Assembly: GCA_002049455.2 (NCBI GenBank)
Contig: KV918761.1
Location: 907,101-971,100 of the forward strand
DNA length: 64,000 bases
DNA from: Porphyra umbilicalis
Lineage: Eukaryota > Rhodophyta > Bangiophyceae > Bangiales > Bangiaceae
Direction: 5' to 3'
Position 1 is the stretch's first letter, and every line of letters begins with the position of its first letter. The translations under genes were made by a program, and so were the position numbers. Positions 11,377 through 22,689 of this stretch are shown in pieces. Under the pieces are notes generated by a model. The model had not been told where the DNA came from, ran no database searches, and was given only the letters and a program-made list of their open reading frames with translations.

Positions 11377-12756
11377 GTCAGGCACGCGTGCAAGAGGCGT
11401 TCGGACGAGTCGAGCGAAGTCGAGGGCGTGCCGAGGGTGGGGGAGGAGGAAGGAGGGGAGAAGGACGGCAGAGGAAGCACCTCGCTGCGTCAGAAAAACA
11501 CAGACGGCAGCCAACTAATGCAAAGTGCGTTGAGTGGAAGGAAAACAGAGAGGCCGCGGAGATGTGGTCTGCTGCCGTCCACCCCCGGCCTGTCTGCGAC
11601 GGGGTGACACGGAGAATGCAACCGCCGCGTCACAACACGCGTGGCCACGCCGGCTTCCCCCACCGCCACCGCCGCCACTGTCGCGTCACCACTGGTTGCA
11701 CGGCCACGCCACGCGGCGCCCCCGTCAACGCCGCCGCCACGCAGTCCGTCGCCCCCCGCCGCCCCCGCGCGCCGCCAGCAGCTGCCGGCCGCGGCCGTGG
11801 CACCCACGGCGCGCGGGCGCTGGACGGTGACGGTCTCTGCCGCCAGGTGATTGGCGGTGGGGTGGCACGGCAACGCCGCCAAGACGGGGGAGGGGGTGGG
11901 AGGGGACGGTGGCGCGGGAGAGGAGGATGCGGCTCCACACCGCCGACGCACACGCCGCAGGGTTCACCCATGGCGCGGGAGCCGGGGGGGGGCGAGGGGG
12001 GCGCGAGGAGCAGCGGGGCCCGCCGCCGGCCGCACGCGCGCCTCGCAGGTCGGGGGGGGGCGCGCAGAGCCGCCTTGCCACGCGGACGCGCGGGGGCCCA
12101 CGGCAGGAACGAGGCGCGCCCAAACGCCGAAACCGCTGCCTAGACCTCCACCCATTTGGCCCGACGAGAAACAGTGGAGAGTACGGATTCGTGTGGTCCA
12201 AGGGGCACTCAGAGCCCTTGTGGGGTGGATCATGCGCTGTCTCGGCCGTGGAGACGATCTCATGCAACGGCTGAAACCAGCTGTTCAGTACTTCTTCGAA
12301 GAAAAGTGACGGATGCGGCCATAGTTACTGTTGATCCTCCATGGAATTACGTATAACAGAATAGATGTCTGTGCGACTCATGATTTGTTGTGGCCCCCCT
12401 TCTGGGTCAATAAAAAACACAGTCTCGTGAAGTAAATTGATGAGTACATACTGAATTCAATAAAAACCATCGCCCGACTTGATCCTCCACAATTGAAGAC
12501 TGGCGTTGATCCCGCTGGTCAGTCGATGGCCTGGGCTCCTGCGCTGCCCGCGCTCTCGACGCGGAAACGTGCTGTCTGCGAGCCAATGGACCAAGACCAG
12601 AGACATTCTGCAGCCCATTCTGCTACTGTACCGAGGGCAACAGGAGGCGCGCATCCGCCCGCCCGACCCGTTTGTGTCATCATCCCTCCACGCCGCCGCC
12701 CACCGTGGACTCACGTCTGCCTACCACCCCATGGACGGGGGCGGGGCCGCCCCTCA
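11377..12756. other. Spacer upstream of the CNNM-type gene
   Basis: No gene recognised. The GC-rich part (11,520-12,150) is open in several frames on both strands. The AT-richer part at 12,300-12,480 has two AATAAA-type signals (near 12,407 and 12,458), which may mark 3' ends of an unidentified plus-strand transcript. Confidence 0.4.
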
Positions 12757-13302
12757 GAGCGTCTCCACCAATGGCTCCAACCGTCCAAACAGCCAAACGT
12801 GGCACCGTTTGGCCGTTTGGACGGTTGGAGCACTGGTGGCTGGGATCCGCTCCAAAACTAGGGTGTGACGGGGCTGTGACGGCCCATAAATAGACCGGTT
12901 CACTTATCCGTTAATGCATCTCGTGGTGGCCTCGCGGGATCGCCCTTCTTTTGGAGCTTGAACGGCAGCGCCACTCCAAACAGGCCTGTTTGGAGACGCC
13001 CCGAGTCGTTTGGCCAACCCCTGGTTCCCTGTTCGAACCACGAAAGCCAATGGAAAGCGTGACCCGTGGCTTGCAGACAGTTGCGAGACGATCTGGCAGT
13101 CATAGAGATTCTCTGTAGTGCATCTGTGGGAATACTGGCGTGCCACAAAAGAGGCCCACCGCCAGAGACGTCGAGACGAGCCCAAGCTTGAGACGTGATC
13201 TGCTTAGTTTTAGCTCTGCGTTTGGAGAGCCAGTGACAGCACCACACGTTGTGCACACGTGGCCGTTGGGTTGGACGGTTGGATCCATTGGTGGAGATGC
13301 TC
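12757..13302. mobile_element. MITE, Tourist/PIF-Harbinger-like, with TCA target duplications
   Basis: The ends are inverted copies: 12757 reads GAGCGTCTCCACCAATGGCT inward, and the complement from 13302 reads GAGCATCTCCACCAATGGAT. The match extends through TCCAACCGTCCAA, about 32 of 34 bases. Both ends are flanked by TCA (12754-12756 and 13303-13305), a 3-bp duplication of the TNA kind typical of PIF/Harbinger. It has no transposase frame, so it is non-autonomous. The left end also forms a long hairpin (separate entry). The family assignment rests on end sequence and TSD length only. Confidence 0.6.
12774..12831. repeat. Perfect 17-bp stem hairpin inside the MITE left end
   Basis: GCTCCAACCGTCCAAAC (12774-12790) pairs exactly with 12815-12831. 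An inner 8-bp stem, GCCAAACG (12792-12799) with CGTTTGGC (12806-12813), lies just inside. Confidence 0.85.
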
Positions 13303-14392
13303 TCAAGGCGCCCGCGCCCGCCGGGGCGTCGCTCGCCCCCGCGACACGCGTCGCCGTCGCGAGGGCGGCGGCGCCACCCCCCCCGCCCCCTCCTCACCTT
13401 GCAGCGTGTGCCCGCGGTGCCCACCACCAGGCTCTGCCGTTTTGTCGCCGCGCACCGACGCGCTGCGACCCCCTTCGGCACCCCTCTTTGGGATTTGGGG
13501 AGGGGGTCGCCGAACCCCCCAGCGAGGACCAGCTGCCGGCCGAGGGCGGTCGACACGCAATTCGAGCCTACTCGGAATACAGTTTCCAAAGGCTGATCCC
13601 ACCCCACGGTCACCTCGGATACGGTTACAAAGGGGTATGCGCCCCCCGCCCCCCGGCCCAGCAGAAGGGGCTGGCGCACCCCCCTCACCGCCGGTGGATC
13701 ACGGGACTGTCGACGCTGCACGTGACCACCTGCACCGTTGGCGGTGACCCCGGATGGTGCGGCCTGCGCGTCACCGGCTCGCGGGGGCTATCTCTTCAGC
13801 ATCGCCCCTTCAGTCCGCCTCGCCTCATCGTCTTGCAAATTGACTAAGACCGGATGTTTTCGGTACTGGTATTCGGGGTGGATACGTAGATTACACGTTT
13901 CCATGTTGAATACCATTGTGGCGGTCCTGACACTTCATGACCGAACCACAACTCAATAGAAGTGTATTTCGTGGTTGTTTGTCAGCAGCACTCCCACAGG
14001 TTGAGCACAAGTACGGCGCAACCCCAGTCGCCGTCGATGTCAGGCCACGTTCATCACTGCCGCCAACGAAACCGTCGACTTTATAGACCCAACGTCCAGA
14101 CGGGGCGGCAGTGGCGAGCTACATCGTGGGCGTAGAACACGCAAAAACTGCAAGTCTCTTCACCGACACAGCGTCTGCGCAAGTGATTGTCTCATCTGGA
14201 TGCTCGAGTCCTCTGTACCGCGAATCGCGGAGAATCCTACTCGTTTGCGTCGCCGCTTTTTTGTCGTCTGAGGAGTGTTAAGCCACGCCGGCGTCGACCC
14301 CTCGGAGAAGATGGAGTCGCCAGGTCTGACGACCGTCTGCAGGTGGTATCCATGACGTCGAGTACCTTATTTTCTGAATCAGTTTCACCAAG
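13303..14392. other. Spacer without a recognised gene
   Basis: GC-rich at 13,300-13,800 and near 50% GC after that. Open frames on both strands have no recognisable domain. Confidence 0.4.
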
Positions 14393-14422
14393 TATGGCAC
14401 TTCCACAAAAAATGGACCCCCT
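14393..14422 (+). repeat. 30-bp sequence, exact inverted copy at 47907-47936
   Basis: Begins TATGGCACTTCCACAAAAAA and continues TGGACCCCCT. The exact reverse complement lies at 47907-47936. The pair points inward across 33.5 kb and both outer edges carry TA, the target of Tc1/mariner elements. It could mark the two ends of one large element or two unrelated short-element remnants. Confidence 0.75.
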
Positions 14423-15134
14423 TCCGTTTCCCATGCGGGACGGTTGCAAACGTGCTGTCAGCAATTTGCGGGAACGGACAGCCAATGAGCAGTCGGCGTT
14501 CGTGGACCGCTAAAATTCCTGGAGGAATCGTGTGACCTCATCGTGTGTTCATCGGCGTGTGCAAGGAAGCACGAGGCTGGAGGGGAAGCTGTGCAAGGCT
14601 TTTACCCTTGAACCTCAAGCCATCTTGAGCTGTCTCCTCGTCTTCGGAGCCACCGTCCGTGGTTGTGCATCGTGTTCTCGCGCCCGCTGCATGTGGCACC
14701 GGACGCGCTGCGAGGCTCTGCGTGAGGTGCATCAACGGGTGGTGGGGGGAAGGGGGGGGGGGGGGACGTGTCCTGGTGGCGGGCGTGGCCGTGCCCCCAT
14801 CGGGAAAACAAGAAGCGGAGGCGCTGGCGCTGGCGGCGACGCGTCCGACGCCACCCGCGGCGCCGTCACTCTCATCCCTGCTGAGGGGGGTGGGAAAGGA
14901 GCAGCCACGGTCGTTACGGATGTGGCAGTGGGACAGATCGTCCCGCAGCTGCGTTTCAGATGTGGGTCGGCTGTCTGCGGCCGTCAGGGGCAACGGCAAC
15001 GGCGGCGGCGGCAGTGGAGGCGTTGGCGGCAGCTGCAGCGGCGGACAGCGGCAGCGTTGGACAACTGCAGCTGTGAACGGCAGCGGACGAAGGCAACGGC
15101 AGCGGCGGCTTTGGCGGACGGCAGCGGGGGCGGT

Positions 15135-15860
15135 GTCGTACGGCTGCAGCGGCAACGGCGGCGGCCTGTGGCGGTGGCGCGACGCTGCACGCCACGCTCG
15201 AGCGGGGCGGCGTCGCACGGCTGCAGCGGCAACGGCTGCGGCCTGTCGTACGGCTGCAGCGGCAACGGCTGCGGCCTGTGGCGGTGGCGCGACGCTGCAC
15301 GCCACGCTCGAGCGGGGCGGCGTCGTACGGCTGCAGCGGCAACGGCGGCGGCCTGTGGCGGTGGCGCGACGCTGCACGCCACGCTCGAGCGGGGCGGCGT
15401 CGCACGGCTGCAGCGGCAACGGCTGCGGCCTGTGGCGGTGGCGCGACGCTGCACGCCACGCTCGAGCGGGGCGGCGTCGTACGGCTGCAGCGGCAACGGC
15501 GGCGGCCTGTGGCGGTGGCGCGACGCTGCACGCCACGCTCGAGCGGGGCGGCGTCGTACGGCTGCAGCGGCAACGGCGGCGGCCTGTGGCGGTGGCGCGA
15601 CGCTGCACGCCACGCTCGAGCGGGGCGGCGTCGTACGGCTGCAGCGGCAACGGCGGTGGCCTGTGGCGGTTGCGCGACGCTCCACGCCACGCTCGAGCGG
15701 GGCGGCGTCGCACGGCTGCCGCGGCAACGGCGGCGGCCTGTGGCGGTGGCGCGACGCTCCACGCCACGCTCGAGCGGGGCGGCGTCGCACGGCTGCCGCG
15801 GCAACGGCGGCGGCCTGTGGCGGTGGCGCGAGGCTCCACGCCACCCTCGAGTGGAGCGCG
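15135..15860. repeat. 77-bp minisatellite, nine full units and one 33-bp partial unit
   Basis: Units start at 15135, 15212, 15245 (after a truncated 33-bp unit), 15322, 15399, 15476, 15553, 15630, 15707 and 15784. Each starts GTCG(T/C)ACGGCTGC(A/C)GCGGC and ends CTCGAGCGGGGCGGC. The unit length is not a multiple of three, so long open frames on both strands (about 600 codons each over 14.5-16.35 kb) follow from composition and do not prove a gene. Confidence 0.93.
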
Positions 15861-16653
15861 CTGACCGAGGGCACCTGGCTGTGGTCGGCCGACGCGCTTG
15901 TCGCGTCCGAAAAGCTGGAGCGGCTGCGGTTGGTCGACGGCGGCGGCGCGCCGGGCAACCGCGGCATGGGGGACGCGCGGGCCCGCGAGGGCGTCCTCGC
16001 CGCTGCCGTTCCGTCGGCCGCTGCAGTCGTCGGAGCCCTGGTGGGCGGGCGCGGCGGGCGCCACGCTGGCGCTGGACGGGGTCCGACGGCGACGGGGAGT
16101 TGTCATTCGTCGGCCAGGAGGCAGACGGCGCAGCCCACGAGCGGGGGTGGCGACCGCATGCACCCGTGGGCGCCTGTCCCCACGCCAAGGAGGGTGGCGA
16201 GCGTGCGCGGGATCCTGCCCCTTCCCGGTCCACCCCCTCCAGCGGCGGGGAGGGATGGGCAGGCAGCTGTCGGTTGCCGCCGTAGTCGGTGCGAATGCCG
16301 AGGGGTATTGGAAGCTCATGCACGACTGGTGACGTTCTGGTGGTGGCACGACGGGTGAAGTTCCGGTGGTGAGGTGCCACTATTCGTAGGCGTCGTCCCT
16401 CTCGGCGCGGGGCGAACCTTGGCGCGACCCGCCTGTGTGCACGCATATTTTTACCACAAATGCACGCACCTCGCGACGCATGCCACCCCGCCCGCCACAC
16501 GCTCGCCCCGCTCGTTGTCACCTAAGTGCTCCCTGCCCACGTCAATCTTAGCCGTCGGTGTGTGGCCGACGTCCGAGGGCGCCCTCTCTCGTCGCACCCT
16601 GCTAGCAACGACAACAGCGTGAAGGTTCTATTGCCACGGGCAAAACTGTTGCA

Positions 16654-17928
16654 TCAGGATAAGAATGGTGCTCCGCAGCGCCCGCGCACTGGCATGGGAC
16701 CACGGCGGCGCCCTAGCGAGGTGCACACACGGGCCACACCCAGGCAAGCCATGTGAGCAGCCACTTCCGCCACAATCACATCACGAGTATCCCCGACGGC
16801 AAAAACATAGACCGCAAAGCGGACGACGTGCCGCTCCACCTGCGACCAGTGCATGCAGGCCCGACGTTCCACCATCTTGGGCCAAAACATGGCCGCCTGG
16901 TCGTAAATGGCCACAAGGAAGCAGACTAGGGCGGCGACGTGCGCCTCGTCGACTGTCGGAGCGCCGTCGAGGAACTGCAAGATTGGCGAGTTCTCTACGC
17001 CCATGGCAACGCTCATCCACTCGATGAGGTACGGGCGGCGCCCCGACGGTCCCGCAGGAGTTGCCACGTTATCACTGCCTGTGTAGCTGTGCAGTAGTCG
17101 TCGCACGACGAGCACCCGCCACGCCCGACGGCGGAGGCCGGCCAGCACTGCTCTCATAGACGCGCATTGCGCCACGCCAGCACTCGAAAAGACGTTACCG
17201 ACATCGAGAAACGCGACTCGAAGGGCCGCCCGGAGGTTGAAGAGGACGTCGGGCGTGTCCCCCCCCGAGTCGTTGACGCCGTGGACGTCAGCACCGTCGA
17301 CCCAGCCGGTGTCGAGGCGGATGCCCCACACATGTCGCGCCTCCCACGCCGACACGCCATCGTCATTGCGCATACGGACGCATACAAGGAGGTTTGCCAG
17401 CTGCTGTGGAGAAAATGGTGAAAGGCTGTCGGCCCAGCCGAGGGCGTCGTAGGGCGCCGGGGCGGCCAGGTCGAGCGCCTTGTACGACTTGCTTAAGCTG
17501 GCGACAACGCGGAGGCAGAGCAGAACGAGCCGTCCCTGTGAGGCCATAGTAGCCTGTGGGACGAGAGGCTCTCCGAGCAACAGGCCATCCCTCTGAATCC
17601 CACTACCGGGGCCCAACCTCGTGCGCCCGAACTTGTTGCACTCGGTCGGCGTCGCCGCGCTGGACAACACCGCCGCCGCCGCAGTGGCGTACAGGCCGTC
17701 GACGGTGCAGGCCGTTCGCCAGCTGGTAGACACGTCTGCAAGCGCGAGGCGGTCAGACGCGCAAAGACGGTTGAACACGAGCTGCAGGACGTCGTTGGGA
17801 AGGTCAGGGAGGGAAGCAATGCGAGTCGTTGCCGCCGTCGTGCAAGTATCAGCCTGAGGCTGCCCACCTCGGTTCCGCCGACCAGCGGAAGGCAGTCGGC
17901 GCGCACGGCGCACGCCAAAAGGCGCCAT
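16654..17928 (-). CDS. F-box protein
   Basis: A 424-residue frame from ATG 17928 to TGA. Residues about 37-78 are an F-box (LPDLPNDVLQLVFNRL, DRLALADVSTSWRTA). The family binds SKP1 and brings substrates to SCF ubiquitin ligases. The rest is a helical region with no repeat I recognise, so substrate specificity is unknown. The frame stays open upstream to 18,147 without an ATG, and a different upstream frame starts with ATG at 18,131, so a short upstream exon is possible. The composition matches the neighbouring host genes. Confidence 0.75.
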   Translation of the reverse strand: MAPFGVRRARRLPSAGRRNRGGQPQADTCTTAATTRIASLPDLPNDVLQLVFNRLCASDRLALADVSTSWRTACTVDGLYATAAAAVLSSAATPTECNKFGRTRLGPGSGIQRDGLLLGEPLVPQATMASQGRLVLLCLRVVASLSKSYKALDLAAPAPYDALGWADSLSPFSPQQLANLLVCVRMRNDDGVSAWEARHVWGIRLDTGWVDGADVHGVNDSGGDTPDVLFNLRAALRVAFLDVGNVFSSAGVAQCASMRAVLAGLRRRAWRVLVVRRLLHSYTGSDNVATPAGPSGRRPYLIEWMSVAMGVENSPILQFLDGAPTVDEAHVAALVCFLVAIYDQAAMFWPKMVERRACMHWSQVERHVVRFAVYVFAVGDTRDVIVAEVAAHMACLGVARVCTSLGRRRGPMPVRGRCGAPFLS

Positions 17929-18766
17929 GCGCCCAGGCACGCGGCCGAGGCGTCCCCAACAGCGTTGGCAGGGGTGTGGGTGCCGGCCGTGGGGGGGGGG
18001 GAGGCAGGTCGGCTCACCATTTCCCACGGGCGGGGAAGAAGAGTCGCTGACAGGGTAGTTGGCATGGAAGGCAAGCGCACCGCAGCGGTGAGTGGGGTGG
18101 TGGGGGAGGGGATGAGGGAGTGACTGTCCATTCAAGTGGTCAAGCACAGCCCAGATGACCGAGAATGCGGGACGTCCGAGGGCGCCGGGGCTCCGGCGAG
18201 GAATAGACCCTCCTCACATGCCGTCGGATGCACAGATCAAGATGGGAAGCCGTGCCAATTCAATGTCTCATTCTTCGCTCAATTACACGCCATGTTGCAC
18301 TTTCTGTTCCGCTATTGGTCAGCTGGGGGCAACTGCCTTCGACATACGCGTAGCAGTCGGAAATTGCGGGCAAGTATCCAATACAGCAAGCACAGCACGT
18401 CATCCCATTAACGGTGCACGGGAGCCGGCGGGGCAGTCTGGCTGCTTGCTCACTGGCGGTAGGCGGTCATCACTGGCCCGTACGAGGGCGCTCGAGGGAG
18501 AAAACAAGCATAGCGGCCATCTGGCCGTGCTTGTCGCCCCTCCGACCACGACACGCTGCTGCGCCGTCGCCATTCTCCTGCCCAGGGAACGCACGACAAG
18601 ACTTCATGTTGGGCAGGACGGGGAGCAATGGTTCCTCTCGGAGACCCCACTGCAGGCATGTCGGATGCACGGTCGCAGATTGGACTGGTTAACCAGAAAA
18701 ATTCGGTAAGGCTCATTCAATTGACCATCTGCTCCTTCGTCATTGGTCCACGGGAGACGGCAGTAA
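17929..18766. other. Spacer between the F-box and zinc-finger genes
   Basis: It probably contains divergent 5' regions, since the F-box gene runs left and the zinc-finger gene runs right. No element or extra gene is recognised. Confidence 0.35.
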
Positions 18767-20029
18767 ATGAAATTGCAGTTATCCTCACATGACTGTACCG
18801 TCAAGGCACCCCCGGTCATCCGAGTCTGCGCCGGCCTCAGCAAATCTGCGTGCCCACGGACCGCGGTCACAGGCGGCAGCCTGGGCTGGTGCCTTGGCAC
18901 TGGCACCTTCTCGTCGCTGGTCGGCACCTGCCACCGACCTCGGCGCGCCCCCGTGCAACACCGAGTTCGTTGCGCATGGCCCTGGCCCTCTTTCGGCGTG
19001 CCAGCCCCGTTGTTGTGTCCCCTGTTGCCGTCCCCTCTCCCCTCCTTTTTCGCCCCTCCTCCATTGGCACCATGGCGGCCACCCCCCCCCCCAGCCCCCC
19101 CCCGGTGCCCCCCCCCGTTCGTCTCGGGAACCTCGAACTTGCGCGAGTGCACTGTCTGCAGGATGACACTGACGGGGATATTGAGCTGGGAGCAGCACGT
19201 GACCGGCAAACGCCATCTGCGTACGCTTGCTGCTGCCGCCAACACGGCGCCGGCGGAGAGTCCTGCGGTGCGTTGGTCGTGCCCGTCGTGCGGCATCCAT
19301 ATCGACGCGCCGTCGAGTCTGCTGATGCACGTGGCGGGCGAGCGCCACCGCCGCGCCATTGACCTGCTCCGCCATGGCGGTCGCCTCGATGACGTCGCCC
19401 GCCTCGTCCCTCGTCTGCGTGCCGCCATGGCCGCGGTGCACCGCGCAGGAGACGACGACGCCCAGTTCGGGCGCCTGCTCCGGCAAGCGCGGATCGACGC
19501 GGATGAGGACGTTTCAAGCGACGACGACACCTGGGACAACGATTCGAGGGACCATGCTGACAAGAACAACGACGTCGCGGAGGAAGATGGTGCACGGGCG
19601 GCAGCTGTTTCTTCCCCCACCGTTGCCAGTGGCGCTGCCTCGAGTGCGCCTGATGCCGGTCGACGCGCCGGTCGCAAGCGCCGTCGGGACGACGGTGGCG
19701 GTCCGGCGACCTCGCGGCCTGGCCCGAGCGGCACGGATGCGGCGGTGGCGCGCGGTGACGGGGAGGTTGGTTGTCTGGGGGGGGGAAGCGGCTTGCGCCA
19801 AGACGGTGGTGCTAGCCGTGACGGCAGCGTGGCGACGAGCCGCAACGGCGGCGCTGTGTCGCCAGGGATGAGCGGTTCACCTGCCCGGAAAACGGTGCTC
19901 GTGCCGGCGGGGGCGGTCCTTTACATGGCCTGTCCCCGGTGCGAGTGTTTGTACAAGACGGCGTGGGACTTTGAGGACCACGCGTGCCTCCCGCCGTCGC
20001 GCAAGGGGAAGTCGCCGGCCGGCCGCTAG
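18767..20029 (+). CDS. Protein with two U1/matrin-type C2H2 zinc fingers
   Basis: A 420-residue frame. Two fingers of the form C-x2-C-x12-H-x5-H sit at C128, C131, H144, H150 and at C172, C175, H188, H194, separated by about 20 residues. This spacing is typical of U1/matrin-type fingers in RNA- or dsRNA-binding proteins. A third Cys pair (CPRCECLYKTAWDFEDHAC) lies near the C-terminus. The middle is acidic, then Lys/Arg-rich (GRKRRRDD, likely nuclear localisation), then Gly/Ser-rich. The start is uncertain. An ATG at 19071 in good context is out of frame with the fingers only because of the length of the following C tracts, so either the start is 18767 or a homopolymer error hides a start at 19071. 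The function is not recognised beyond probable nucleic-acid binding. Confidence 0.65.
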   Translation: MKLQLSSHDCTVKAPPVIRVCAGLSKSACPRTAVTGGSLGWCLGTGTFSSLVGTCHRPRRAPVQHRVRCAWPWPSFGVPAPLLCPLLPSPLPSFFAPPPLAPWRPPPPPAPPRCPPPFVSGTSNLRECTVCRMTLTGILSWEQHVTGKRHLRTLAAAANTAPAESPAVRWSCPSCGIHIDAPSSLLMHVAGERHRRAIDLLRHGGRLDDVARLVPRLRAAMAAVHRAGDDDAQFGRLLRQARIDADEDVSSDDDTWDNDSRDHADKNNDVAEEDGARAAAVSSPTVASGAASSAPDAGRRAGRKRRRDDGGGPATSRPGPSGTDAAVARGDGEVGCLGGGSGLRQDGGASRDGSVATSRNGGAVSPGMSGSPARKTVLVPAGAVLYMACPRCECLYKTAWDFEDHACLPPSRKGKSPAGR

Positions 20030-20879
20030 TAGGTGCCGCCCGCCCCGCTTTTTTCGTGCACGGTGCCCGTTTTACAGTGTGTGGTCTTGAGTAGTGGAGG
20101 TGTGTGACTTGCTGAGGAGCCCGGTTGCCATTCATTTCGTTGCAGGCGTGTGTCTTGCTTTGTATTCTCGGCGCTGTGACCTCATATACGGGCTGAACGT
20201 CGGATTTTCCACCCGCACTCCGTTTACAACAGTGCGCCCTATCATCTCCTCGCGCCACGCCCTACAGTCATAAAGCGTGAACGCTTCCACATGACGACGA
20301 CGGCGCGGGCCACGACCGGGCCCCCGGGCTGTGAAGGACGCCAGCGACGACCGTGATGCGCACCATATCAGCGACGACTGCGTCGCCCCGCACCCCGTTT
20401 CAAACCGCCAGTGACATGTGGGCGGCCGTACCACCGACGAAGAGCGCAACACGTCGGTCCCCTTGTCCCCCACGGCACCCGCCGCAAAGGTAATGACGAT
20501 GACGGGCGCGACGCACTTGGTGCGCACGGCACCAGAGCTGACCAAGTCCACCCCCGCTCCGTCGGCAACCACGAGCAACACGTGCGCGGCAAAAACACGC
20601 CCAACGTGAAAGCCGCCGCCTCCATCGACGAGCCAACCGACACGACCGTCGCCTTGTGACCCTTTGCCACCGTGTTGGGGGCGTCGGAAGCGACAACCGC
20701 ATCTCCCTTCGCGACGCTCGAAACACCGGCGACGGCCGCGTCGGCCTCGGTGTTGCGTCATCAGCGAGATTATCTACAAGAAGGGGAAAAAAAAAGAGGG
20801 AAACGTCGTCAGCCATAGCGACGGTGAGAGGCGCAACATGACAGTCGCCTTGACCTACGCCGCCGCGGTCGCCGGGACC
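20030..20879. other. Left margin of the accessory block, diverged repeat units
   Basis: After the zinc-finger gene the sequence changes to GC-rich DNA with weak similarity to the 164-bp units that follow (clearest at about 20,370-20,650). The true left edge of the duplicated block cannot be placed because copy 2 begins inside the array at an undetermined base. Confidence 0.4.
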
Positions 20880-21682
20880 GTGGCGACAACTGCGCCGCCC
20901 TTTTCTGCGCGCATGACAACGGCGGCGACCACGTCGGTGTCGTTCACGATGCCAACAACGACGGCAACGTCGTCAACGACGGCACCGACGGGTTTGCAAG
21001 CTGTCGGTCGCAGTCCTTGTCGCCGCCGCGGTCACACGAATGGCGGCGACAACAGCGCCGCCCTCCAACGCCCACACGATGACGACGGCGACGGCGTCGG
21101 CGTCGGTGACATTGTCAACCACGAGGGGAACGCCGTCGACGTCGGCGCCGACGAGGAGCGCCTGCCGTTGGTCACATTCGGCGTCGCCGCCGCGGTCACC
21201 CGGATGGCGGCGACAACAGCGCCGCCCTCCAACGCCCGCACGATAACGACGGCGACGGCGTCGGCGTCGGTGACATTGTCAACCACGAGGGGAGCGCCGT
21301 CGACGTCGGCGCCGACGAGGAGCGCCAGCCGTTGGTCACATTCGGCGTCGCCGCCGCGGTCACCCGGATGGCGGCGACAACAGCGCCGCCCTCCAACGCG
21401 CACGCGATGACGACGGCGACGGCGTCGGCGTCGGTGACATTGTCAACCACAAGGGGAACGCCGTCGACGTCGGCGCCGACGAGGAGCGCCAGCCGTTGGT
21501 CACATTCGGCGTCGCCGCCGCGGTCACCCGGATGGCGGCGACAACAGCGCCGCCCTCCAACGCCCGCACGATAACGACGGCGACGGCGTCGGCGTCGGTG
21601 ACATTGTCAACCACGAGGGGAACGCCGTCGACGTCGGCGCCGACGAGGAGCGCCAGCCGTTGGTCACATTCCACGTCGTCGC
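20880..21682. repeat. Array A, 164-bp tandem units (copy 1)
   Basis: ATGGCGGCGACAACAGCGCC recurs at 21204, 21368 and 21532, with slightly diverged units to the left, giving a 164-bp period. One frame of each unit reads GGDNSAAL...GNAVDVGADEERQPLV, and similar peptides appear in arrays B and D. Because 164 is not a multiple of three, this frame changes at every unit. Coding status is undetermined. Confidence 0.9.
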
Positions 21683-22084
21683 CGTGGTCAGCGCCAACAG
21701 CGTTGCCATTTACGACAGAGGGCTCGTCCAACGCAAGGGAGAGGCGGCGGGGATTCCACTTGGACCGCCGGATTCGTGGCAGCCACTTGGGCGGCGGACG
21801 CAGGAACACACGCGAAGACTTCGGTCACGACGAACGCACGTCCTTCGACGCCACGCACATCTCCATGTGGAAGCCAGCACGGAATTGCTGAATCATGATC
21901 AGAACTACTGGACAAATTGTTTTCTGGCGATGATCGACTGCAGTCATATTTGTGGTCAACTTTTTACCAAATCGTTCAGCGCTTGATTTGGTCGATCTCA
22001 CATGGCCAAAAGGGCAGGCAAAGAGTCCGCGCTGCCAAAAGCAGCTCTCTGCAGCTCGGACGGGTCGAAAAGAAGCCCAGAAAA

Positions 22085-22204
22085 GCCAGCCTCCCCGCAT
22101 TCTTCGACACGTTTGCATTGCCCACGTCATGGAGACGAGATGGAGCCAGCCTCCCCGCATTCTCCGCCACGTTCGCATTGCCCACGTCATGGAGACGAAC
22201 GGCA
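22085..22204. repeat. 60-bp direct duplication
   Basis: Two consecutive 60-bp units start GCCAGCCTCCCCGCATTCT at 22085 and 22145. The same pair exists in copy 2 at 49892 and 49952, so it predates the block duplication. Confidence 0.9.
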
Positions 22205-22689
22205 TCCCGCACGCTCTTAGAAGGGCACTGCGTACCACACTCAGAAGTTGAGTCTGGTAGCCGCTTGTGCCCGCGACTGTCTGTTGATCTTCCTTTTACA
22301 GTGTGCATGTCACTACTGTCGCGGTTTTATGTCCGGCTGGCTGGCCGTTGTGCGCCCTGCGCTGCCTGCATTGCGCGCGCCACACTCATGCTGTGCCAAG
22401 TCGGGCCATTCCATGACTGCGCGACACGGCCCAATTGCAAGACTCGAGGACTTCCGCGTTCCTATCGGTCGCGCGATGCCAAAGGATGCCTGAATCAGCT
22501 CGTGAGGAGGAGCGATCGTCGAAACCGCTTTCTGAGATCAGCGTACCCCAGCTCTGTGCCAAATTTTTCTCGACTAACGACGGTCTGCGAGATTGCATTC
22601 CGGACGAAGAGGGACAAACGAGGGGCGGAGAACGGAGATCGGAGGGCGGGAGAAGATGATTGGCTAGTGGAAATATCATGCGTCACCGC

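Noticed and set aside
11851..12309. A 152-codon plus-strand frame upstream of the CNNM gene
   Set aside because: No ATG at the proposed start, Arg/Gly/Ala-rich, no domain. Only the last 40 codons look protein-like.
13020..13050. tRNA-like TTCGAAC motif
   Set aside because: The flanking bases do not form a T-stem, and no matching A box or acceptor stem was found. I saw no convincing tRNA anywhere in the window.
14532..16521. Overlapping open frames of about 600, 603 and 521 codons on both strands
   Set aside because: They run through the 77-bp minisatellite, are Arg/Ala-rich in every phase, have no domain, and mirror each other. Composition explains them.
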